From: Verrucomicrobiota bacterium
Lineage (GTDB): Bacteria > Verrucomicrobiota > Verrucomicrobiia > Verrucomicrobiales > Akkermansiaceae
Assembly: GCA_026397695.1 (NCBI GenBank)
Contig: JAPLUJ010000618.1
Coordinates: forward strand, 560 to 15,214
Direction of reading: 5' to 3'
Length of the DNA: 14,655 bases
Shown: positions 7,479 to 12,600 of the stretch, in pieces
How the letters are laid out: each line of letters opens with the position of its first letter
Numbering within the stretch: the stretch's first letter is position 1
The notes under the pieces: generated by a model
Told to the model about the DNA's origin: nothing
Databases searched by the model: none
Seen by the model: only the letters and a program-made list of their open reading frames with translations
Position numbers and translations under genes: made by a program

Positions 7479-8735
7479 ATGATGGTTGAGAAAGCACGCA
7501 ACAATCCGGGTGAGCGACCGCAATGTGTGCGGCGGCGCACCTTTCTTGCGGGGGCCGCCGTGCTCCCGTTGACGGCACTGCTGCCGAAAATCGCACGGGC
7601 GGCGGAGGCGCCGCCGAAGAAGTATCGGGTGGGTGTGATTGGTCACACCGGTCGGGGTGACTATGGGCACGGGCTGGACGCGGTGTGGCGGGATATACCC
7701 CAGGCGGAAATTGTGGGCGTCGCGGATGCGAATCCCGCAGGACTTGCGCAGGCGGTGCGACGCTTGATGGCACCCAAAGGCTATGCGGACTATCACAAGA
7801 TGCTCGACGAGTTGAAACCCGATCTTGTGTGCATTGGCGTGCAATACATCGACCAACATCGCGACATGGTGGTGGCGGCGGCGGAACGTGGCGTTCGCGG
7901 CATTTATATGGAGAAGCCGCTGTGCCGGACGCTGGCAGAAGCCGACCAGATGCTTGCCGCCTGTCGGAAACACAAGGTCAAACTGGCGATGGCACAACAG
8001 TCGCAGTATGTCCCGAAAATGAAAGTCATTCAGGACATCATCCACTCGGGCAAGCTGGGGCGGGTGTTAGAGCTGCGCGGCCGTGGCAAGGAGGACGCGC
8101 GTGGTGGGTCCTTGGACCTCTGGGTACTGGGCACCCGCGTGCTGACAGTGATGCAAGCCCTGGCGGGTAATCCGGTATCGTGCTTGGCAACGGTGCTGCA
8201 GGACAAGCGGCCGCTTACCAAGCAGGACGTGCGTGACAACGGGTCCTACGGCATCGGTCCGTTAGCCGGTGACGAGGTGCACGCCATGTATCGGTTCAGC
8301 AGCGGGCTGACCGGCTACTTTGACTCTATCCGGAACGCGGGCGCACCGAGTCCATGGCGCTACGGCCTGCAGATCCTCGGATCAGAGGGCGCCTTGCATT
8401 GGTATATGCCCGAGGTGTTCCTGTCGCCGGCACACTACCTGCCCGACCCGCTGTGGGATCCCGGTCGTAGCGGAAAGCAATGGATTCCCGTGAGTTCGGC
8501 GGGCATCGGCGTCCCGGAACCTTTGAAGGATGAGGGGAATGGGCATCACGCCGGCAACGTCCTGGCGGTCAAAGACCTGATAGCTGCGATCGAGGAAGAT
8601 CGTCAGCCGCTGGCCAATTTGGAGGAAGCTCAAATCAACCTTGAAATGATTGTTGCGGTGTTCGAGTCTCAGCGCGTGGGCGGTCTGGTGCCCTTCCCGC
8701 TGAAGAACCGCGAGAACCCACTCACCATGCTCTAA
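7479..8735 (+). CDS. Tat-exported Gfo/Idh/MocA oxidoreductase, second paralogue
   Basis: A 418-aa member of the same family as its upstream neighbour but from a different subgroup. A twin-arginine signal is present (R19-R20 in RRRTFLAGA), with a hydrophobic stretch and a likely cleavage after ARA near residue 41. The nucleotide-binding loop reads GHTGRG (55-60), a variant of GxGxxG with Thr in place of the middle Gly, and the EKP motif is at E145-K146-P147. The GDEVHAMYRF segment and the alpha/beta C-terminal domain follow. The gene begins 21 bases after the previous stop and its own stop codon overlaps the ribosome binding site of the next gene, so the three are almost certainly co-transcribed. 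Having two differently built exported dehydrogenase folds side by side suggests two successive steps or two substrates; the substrate is unknown. Confidence 0.92.
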   Translation: MMVEKARNNPGERPQCVRRRTFLAGAAVLPLTALLPKIARAAEAPPKKYRVGVIGHTGRGDYGHGLDAVWRDIPQAEIVGVADANPAGLAQAVRRLMAPKGYADYHKMLDELKPDLVCIGVQYIDQHRDMVVAAAERGVRGIYMEKPLCRTLAEADQMLAACRKHKVKLAMAQQSQYVPKMKVIQDIIHSGKLGRVLELRGRGKEDARGGSLDLWVLGTRVLTVMQALAGNPVSCLATVLQDKRPLTKQDVRDNGSYGIGPLAGDEVHAMYRFSSGLTGYFDSIRNAGAPSPWRYGLQILGSEGALHWYMPEVFLSPAHYLPDPLWDPGRSGKQWIPVSSAGIGVPEPLKDEGNGHHAGNVLAVKDLIAAIEEDRQPLANLEEAQINLEMIVAVFESQRVGGLVPFPLKNRENPLTML

Positions 8736-8740
8736 GGAGG
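8734..8740 (+). promoter_or_regulatory. Strong Shine-Dalgarno site overlapping a stop codon
   Basis: AAGGAGG shares its first two bases with the TAA stop of the upstream oxidoreductase (8733-8735) and lies five bases before the ATG at 8746. It is the strongest ribosome binding site in the window and implies coupled, efficient translation of the UroD-fold gene. Confidence 0.8.
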
Positions 8741-8745
8741 TCCGC

Positions 8746-10029
8746 ATGATTTGCCAGAAAGATCACAACATCATCCGGGAACTCGCCACAAAATGGATGG
8801 AGTGGGCCTCCCTGCCAGTCATGAACGAGCGCAAGCGGCTCTGGAAAGCAGTCCACGACCTCAAGGCTGAGCGCCCGGTGATTCTCATTGAGACGGCTTG
8901 GATTGACGGCTACGTGCGGCCTGATGAAATCCGTTGCGAGGATCCGTTCCTGCGTAATGTCGAACAGAACATGCGCGTCACGCTCCGGCAGGCCGAGGAA
9001 TTGGACGACGATCTGGTCATCGAGCCGCACTACCGTCTCGGTTGGCGGATGAGATTTTCGGATTACGGCGTGCCGGTGGAGATTCGCGCGCCGATGGGCG
9101 CGGGCCATTCCATCGCTTACAGTTTCAGTTTCCCCGTCGCCACGCCCGCCGACATTGCCCGGCTCCGTCCGCGGACCCTCGCCGTGGACCGCGTTGAGAC
9201 ACATCGCCGGCGCGCGGTGTTGGAGGAGATCATGGGCGACATCCTGCCCGTGCGGCTCGGCAACTTCGATCCGTTCATCTCCGAGTTTGACGTGGGCGAG
9301 TTTGGCGATCTGGGGTTCACCGGCAATTTCTTCTTCGGCCTGACGTGGCAGCTCTACCGCTTCATCGGCAACGACCGTCTGCTCTACTGGGTCTATGACG
9401 AGCCGCAGATGATCCACCAGTTGATGGACTACCTGTTAGAAGACCGTCTCGCGCTGTTCGGGTTCTTCGAGCAGGAAGGACTGCTCGATTTCAACACCGA
9501 CAGCCAGATGGCCGGGCCGCGCAGCTACGGCTATGTGTCCGACCTCGCCGCGCCGGACACCGCGCGCCCGGCGCGGCTGAAGGACATGTGGGGTTGGGCC
9601 GAATCGCAGGAGTTCGAGATGATTTCGCCGGAGATGTATCAGGAGTTTGTGCTGCCCTATCTGGCGAAGTTGAGTGAGCGCTTCGGCTTGGTTTACTACG
9701 GCTGCTGCGAGCGCGTGGATGACCGTCTGCCGATGATCATCAACGCCATTCCGAATCTCCGGTCTGTTTCGGTATCCGGGTGGTCCGACCACGCCAAAAC
9801 GGCCGAGATTCTGGGTAACAAGTATGTCTATTCCCGCAAACCGACCCCGGCCTACATCAGCGGTACCAACCCTGACTGGGACCGCTTGGAAGCCGACATG
9901 AAAAAGACCCGTGACGTCACCAAAAACTGTAACGTGGAGATCCTGCTCCGGGACGTTTACACCACCAACGGCGACCGCGCCCGGTTGCGGAAGTGGGTGG
10001 ATATGACCAAGAAAATATTCCAGATATAA
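8746..10029 (+). CDS. Uroporphyrinogen-decarboxylase-fold protein (COG0407-like)
   Basis: A 427-aa cytoplasmic protein with no signal peptide. It resembles a divergent branch of the UroD/MtaA superfamily common in PVC bacteria, where it is often annotated as a UroD family protein or as hypothetical. Landmarks are NERKRLWKAVHDL near the start, an IETAW-type first strand, GNFDPF and a Gly/Phe-rich segment in the middle, and YYGCCERVDDR with C320-C321 at the place where zinc-dependent methyltransferase relatives have a His-x-Cys motif. It ends with an EILLRDVYTTNGDRARL segment. It is probably not the haem-pathway HemE, from which it is very different. Relatives of this fold move methyl groups to or from corrinoids and thiols, so demethylation of a methylated substrate is a reasonable guess but unproven. 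It is the last gene of the cluster, ten bases after its neighbour. Confidence 0.8.
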   Translation: MICQKDHNIIRELATKWMEWASLPVMNERKRLWKAVHDLKAERPVILIETAWIDGYVRPDEIRCEDPFLRNVEQNMRVTLRQAEELDDDLVIEPHYRLGWRMRFSDYGVPVEIRAPMGAGHSIAYSFSFPVATPADIARLRPRTLAVDRVETHRRRAVLEEIMGDILPVRLGNFDPFISEFDVGEFGDLGFTGNFFFGLTWQLYRFIGNDRLLYWVYDEPQMIHQLMDYLLEDRLALFGFFEQEGLLDFNTDSQMAGPRSYGYVSDLAAPDTARPARLKDMWGWAESQEFEMISPEMYQEFVLPYLAKLSERFGLVYYGCCERVDDRLPMIINAIPNLRSVSVSGWSDHAKTAEILGNKYVYSRKPTPAYISGTNPDWDRLEADMKKTRDVTKNCNVEILLRDVYTTNGDRARLRKWVDMTKKIFQI

Positions 10030-10123
10030 CAGTCGGGCCGCGGCCGATCAGGTCCACACAAGTCTTCATCTTCTCTGCCGCGCCTTCTTGCAGGCACTCG
10101 GGTTTGCATCCGCGCTGATACCT

Positions 10124-10231
10124 CTGGCGGGCCGCTGCCACGGCCTCGGACGGGATCGTGCGGCGTCCTTCGATCAGGATGACCGGATCGGGCAAGCGCG
10201 AGATCAATTCGGAGAATTCATGGAAATTCAT
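10124..10231 (-). pseudogene. Truncated remnant of a Rossmann-like (SLOG-like) gene
   Basis: Reading leftwards from the ATG at 10231, 36 codons give MNFHEFSELI, then LPDPVILIEGRRTIP and EAVAAARQ. This resembles the N-terminus of a family of small Rossmann-like proteins in which the 'xxLIEGRRxIP' strand-loop is conserved (a SLOG-type fold by my recollection). Codons in this stretch are G+C rich at third positions, as in the true genes here. After about 10124 the reading frame stays open but the protein becomes unrecognisable (Cys/Lys-rich) and runs into the 3' end of the UroD-fold gene. The rest, expected to be over 100 residues, is missing. It is therefore likely a decayed or rearranged gene; assignment to a family is tentative. 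Confidence 0.45.
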
Positions 10232-10403
10232 GGGACGCGGGAGAAGATACAGGCTGGATGCGAATTTGAAAAGTGCCCGTGGGGTGGATGCAGCGTGAGG
10301 AGGCAATCGGAGGCTGTTACGTTCTGCTACGCCATTTCCCATCGTTTTGGCGCATTTTCGTCCAGTCTGGCGCGGGTCACCCAAATTGTCGGAATCTCCG
10401 AAA

Positions 10404-10419
10404 CCCTTGAAAACAAGGG
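10404..10419 (-). terminator. Possible terminator hairpin for the minus-strand tRNA-Gly
   Basis: CCCTTG (10404-10409) and CAAGGG (10414-10419) form a six-base-pair stem with a four-base loop, 22 bases beyond the 3' end of tRNA-Gly(CCC). On the minus strand it is followed only by GTTTCGG, a poor U-tract. An overlapping GGGG-AAAT-CCCC hairpin (10417-10428), followed on the plus strand by ATTTTTAA, could instead serve plus-strand transcripts. Confidence 0.35.
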
Positions 10420-10440
10420 GAAATCCCCATTTTTAAGGAG

Positions 10441-10511
10441 TGCGGGTAAGGAGAATCGAACTCCTGCCTCAAGCTTGGGAAGCTCACGTTCTACCATTGA
10501 ACTACACCCGC
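10441..10511 (-). tRNA. tRNA-Gly(CCC)
   Basis: Reading the minus strand from 10511, a seven-pair acceptor stem GCGGGTG/TACCCGC (the last pair is G-T), a GTTC/GAAC D-arm, an anticodon stem TGAGC/GCTTG with loop TTCCCAA, and a T-arm AGGAG-TTCGATT-CTCCT form a complete cloverleaf. The anticodon is CCC, reading GGG codons. The discriminator base is A and no CCA is encoded after it, so the tail must be added enzymatically. It is divergent from tRNA-Gly(TCC), 145 bases away. Confidence 0.93.
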
Positions 10512-10525
10512 AAATCTCCGTGCCA

Positions 10526-10560
10526 CGGAAAATCAAGGCTACCCAGCGGAAAATCAAGGC
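10526..10560. repeat. 14-base direct repeat between the divergent tRNA genes
   Basis: CGGAAAATCAAGGC occurs at 10526-10539 and 10547-10560, exactly 21 bases apart, about two DNA turns. On the minus strand each copy contains TTGATT. The distal TTGATT (10557-10552) is 17 bases before GATTTT in the proximal copy (10534-10529), itself 17 bases from the start of tRNA-Gly(CCC). The repeat could therefore supply both promoter boxes; the match to consensus is weak. Confidence 0.55.
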
Positions 10561-10656
10561 AATTCCGAGTATGGAAATCATGCGAAAAGATTTTTTCAAA
10601 ATCGAAAAAAAACCTTGCCAAGGGGCGGGTTGGGAGGTTTGCTTCTCTCTGAAAGC

Positions 10657-10730
10657 GCGGGCATAGCTTAATGGCAAAGCCCTAGCCTTCCAAGCTAGAC
10701 ACGCGGGTTCGATTCCCGCTGCCCGCTCCA
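10657..10730 (+). tRNA. tRNA-Gly(TCC)
   Basis: The acceptor stem GCGGGCA/TGCCCGC pairs perfectly. The D-arm contains GC-TTAATGGCAAA-GC, the anticodon stem is CTAGC/GCTAG with loop CTTCCAA (anticodon TCC, reading GGA and GGG), and the T-arm is GCGGG-TTCGATT-CCCGC. The discriminator is T and, unlike the neighbouring glycine tRNA, the 3' CCA is encoded at 10728-10730. A possible -35 box TTGCCA lies at 10615-10620 with a weak -10 about 17 bases later. Confidence 0.95.
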
Positions 10731-10767
10731 GTGCCTTGTTTTTCGCATCCGCAACCCACATAAAACC

Positions 10768-11289
10768 ATGAAACCAACCGTCATTCTGGGTGTTCTCATC
10801 ACCACGCTTGCTCTCTTTCCGGCATCCGCCGAAGTGGACTGTCTGAAACTTTCCCTCACCGTGAAACACGAGGTTGCGGCCGATCCATCCAAAGTCCTGG
10901 AGATTGTTGCCACCGAAGTGGCCGCCGCGCCGGCATGCTCCTGTGAAATTGTCAAGGCGGCCATCGAAGGCTCCCGCGCCAAGCCCGAGACCGTGGCCGC
11001 GATCGTCCAGGCCGCAGTCACCGCCGCCCCCGATCAAATGCGTTTGATTTCCCAGTGCGCGGTGGCGGTTGCCCCGTCGCCAAACTCGATCCCAATGGTG
11101 GCAAAGCCGGGTCCAGCGCGAAAAGCGCGAAGGGCGCGAAAACGCCCGTCGGTGAAGTCGCCGCCATGCCCAACCCCTTGGATTTCCCGGGACAGGGACC
11201 GGTCACTCCGATTATCGGCGGCCCCGGCGGCCAGCCGCTCATTCCGATTTTCCCGCCGATCATCATCATCATCCATCCTCCCGAAGTGA
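10768..11289 (+). CDS. Secreted Ala-rich protein of unknown function (frame broken)
   Basis: The start MKPTVILGVLITTLALFPASA is a clear signal peptide, with cleavage expected after ASA. The mature part is Ala- and Val-rich and helical, with Cys residues in AEVDCLKL, ACSCEIVK and ISQCAVAV and repeated KAAIE/VQAAV-like segments. After base 11076 this frame becomes Arg/Ser-rich (RKARRARKRP, RRSSSSS), typical of a shadow frame. The credible continuation lies in another frame up to 11321. Adding one C to the run CCCC at 11072-11075 joins CAVAVAP to VAKLDPNGG and gives a 184-aa protein. In my recollection similar small exported proteins precede beta-barrel and BY-kinase genes in Verrucomicrobia, which fits the neighbours here. 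Its function is not known. There is no Shine-Dalgarno site; the start is 37 bases after the tRNA. Confidence 0.7.
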   Translation: MKPTVILGVLITTLALFPASAEVDCLKLSLTVKHEVAADPSKVLEIVATEVAAAPACSCEIVKAAIEGSRAKPETVAAIVQAAVTAAPDQMRLISQCAVAVAPSPNSIPMVAKPGPARKARRARKRPSVKSPPCPTPWISRDRDRSLRLSAAPAASRSFRFSRRSSSSSILPK

Positions 11290-11321
11290 GTGACCCGGAT
11301 CCGGATACTGACATGGATTGA
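11076..11321 (+). other. Displaced C-terminal coding of the Ala-rich secreted protein
   Basis: In this frame the sequence reads VAKLDPNGGKAG, then an Ala/Ser/Lys stretch, MPNPLDFPGQGPV, a Gly/Pro-rich segment and a tail PPIIIIIHPP ending in Asp/Pro. The five isoleucines come from (ATC)5 at 11259-11273, an in-frame microsatellite. Third codon positions are G+C rich, unlike the Arg/Ser reading of the overlapping frame. It has no start of its own that makes sense and is best taken as the real end of the gene at 10768. Confidence 0.65.
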
Positions 11322-11375
11322 TGTGTCGTCTGATTTTCTTGAACCCCGATTTTTTTACCCTCACCTGTGAAATTC

Positions 11376-12446
11376 ATGAAACGCATCATACCCCTCGGTT
11401 TTCTCGGTCTGTTAGCTGCTGGTTCGGCTTCCGCCCAAAGTCTTTACTATCTTGGCACTGAAGCCCAAGAGTCAATCCCCCTCAAGTGGGTGGTGGGCGC
11501 GAACGTCATTTTTGACGACAACATTTCTCCCGGTTTTGGTCCGGAGGAAAGTTCCGTGGGGATCAACCCCAACGTGGCCATGTCCTTCGTGTCTATCACG
11601 CCCCAGACGACATGGGATGTCTATGTCCGCTTGGGCCTGATCTATTATTTTGATGCTCCCGATTATATGGACGACGTCAACCCTCAGACGCGTGCGGGGG
11701 TGAACTTTGTCCATCGCTTCTCCGAACGCCTCCGGTTCTCGAGCCGTAACTTCATCGCCTATGAGCTGGAACCGGACTACTCGACGGGTTATTCGTCTTC
11801 ACGCCAAAACGGCGCGTATTTATTGTGGCAGACCGACAACTCGCTTGGTTTCCGCTGGACCGAACGGTTCGCCACCTACACCGGCCTGCGCCTTACCGAC
11901 ACCAGTTACCAGGATATCCCGAATAACGACCGGTTCACATGGGAAGTTTACAACCAGATCCGTTTCCAACTGAGTCCCCAGACGGTTCTGACGGCTGACT
12001 ACCGTTATGCCCAAACCACGGGCAACGGCTATTTTACCGACACCAACGATCATTACATTCTGGTGGGGGCGGAGCACCGCTTCAGTCCGAATACCATCGG
12101 CATTGTCCGCGCCGGTGTCCAGTTGCATGAGGTGGAACATGGGGATAACACGGTTGGTCCTTACGTCGAATTCGCGCTCAACTCACAAGTCACCCAGCAA
12201 TTCAGCGTGCGTTCCTACGCCCGCTACGGAATCGAAACGTATAACAACATCCAAACACTCCCGTTTCCCATTGGTGCGGTTGAATACGGCGACGTGCAGG
12301 TCCTGCGCATCGGGCTTTCCGCGGAGTACGCGATTTCGCCGCGGTTCTCGATCTTCGGCGGGGTGCGGTTTCCTACAACTACACCAACTCAAGCTCTGGT
12401 TTCCTTTACCGCGACTACGACCGCAACCGCATCAGCATCGGTCTGA
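11376..12446 (+). CDS. Outer-membrane beta-barrel protein (C-terminal frame broken)
   Basis: The signal peptide MKRIIPLGFLGLLAAGSASA is followed by a chain of alternating aromatic and polar strands ending in Arg/Tyr/Phe-rich turns (for example WDVYVRLGLIYYF, TVLTADYRYAQTT, FSVRSYARYGIE, LRIGLSAEYAI), as expected for an outer-membrane barrel of the BBP2 type found with exopolysaccharide genes. A GTG at 11367 is an in-frame alternative start three codons earlier. The last 27 residues in this frame (Thr/Ala-rich, ending TASASV) do not look like barrel strands. The neighbouring frame ends in RISIGLSAEF with a terminal Phe at 12460, the classical barrel C-terminus. One extra G in GGGG at 12360-12363 joins the two. 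The likely role is in polysaccharide export or surface anchoring, inferred from the adjacent BY-kinase. Confidence 0.85.
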   Translation: MKRIIPLGFLGLLAAGSASAQSLYYLGTEAQESIPLKWVVGANVIFDDNISPGFGPEESSVGINPNVAMSFVSITPQTTWDVYVRLGLIYYFDAPDYMDDVNPQTRAGVNFVHRFSERLRFSSRNFIAYELEPDYSTGYSSSRQNGAYLLWQTDNSLGFRWTERFATYTGLRLTDTSYQDIPNNDRFTWEVYNQIRFQLSPQTVLTADYRYAQTTGNGYFTDTNDHYILVGAEHRFSPNTIGIVRAGVQLHEVEHGDNTVGPYVEFALNSQVTQQFSVRSYARYGIETYNNIQTLPFPIGAVEYGDVQVLRIGLSAEYAISPRFSIFGGVRFPTTTPTQALVSFTATTTATASASV

Positions 12447-12460
12447 GCGCGGAGTTTTGA
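12364..12460 (+). other. Displaced C-terminal strands of the beta-barrel
   Basis: The codons from 12368 read VSYNYTNSSSGFLYRDYD and then RNRISIGLSAEF, with TGA at 12458-12460. This gives two amphipathic strands and the C-terminal phenylalanine recognised by the BAM machinery. They follow directly on FGG in the upstream frame if one G is added at 12360-12363. The native gene therefore probably ends at 12460, not 12446. Confidence 0.8.
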
Positions 12461-12524
12461 TCGGCGGGAGCCCTTGCTTAAAACCACAAGCCCCTTGTCT
12501 GCATTCGCATTGGCTTGACCATCG

Positions 12525-12553
12525 ACTCCCGCAATGTGTTTCATTGCGGGAGT
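12525..12553 (+). terminator. Strong hairpin between the barrel and kinase genes
   Basis: A perfect 12-base-pair stem, ACTCCCGCAATG (12525-12536) with CATTGCGGGAGT (12542-12553), encloses the loop TGTTT. It is followed by TTCCATTTT, a broken T-tract. It sits 65 bases after the restored barrel stop and 47 before the kinase start. It probably ends or attenuates transcription after the barrel gene, so that the kinase needs its own promoter or read-through. Confidence 0.75.
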
Positions 12554-12600
12554 TTCCATTTTGACTGGACTTCTCTTGAACTTGTGACATACTGACTCTG

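Larger units (their letters stand above)
10030..10440. other. Intergenic region with a gene remnant and hairpins
   Basis: No intact gene is visible in these 411 bases. On the minus strand 10231-10124 encodes the start of a recognisable protein and then loses it. A GGCCGCGGCC palindrome lies at 10036-10045 just after the UroD-fold gene but has no T-run. Two small hairpins near 10404-10428 lie downstream of the minus-strand tRNA. The plus-strand frame 10088-10666 crosses a tRNA and is not credible. Confidence 0.6.

Noticed and set aside
7278..8045. Minus-strand frame of 255 codons
   Set aside because: It is antisense to the end of one oxidoreductase and the start of the next, with no recognisable protein features.
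8722..9417. Minus-strand frame of 231 codons
   Set aside because: It is antisense to the UroD-fold gene, which has strong family signatures and a strong ribosome binding site.
10036..10045. GGCCGCGGCC palindrome after the UroD-fold gene as a terminator
   Set aside because: It leaves almost no loop and has no T-run; at this base composition such palindromes arise by chance.
10327..11037. Minus-strand frame of 236 codons
   Set aside because: It runs across both tRNA genes and the signal peptide of the secreted protein, so it cannot be a normal gene.
12561..12593. Promoter for the kinase gene (TTGACT box)
   Set aside because: TTGACT at 12561-12566 is a fair -35 box, but the only plausible -10 (CATACT, 12588-12593) is 21 bases away, too far.
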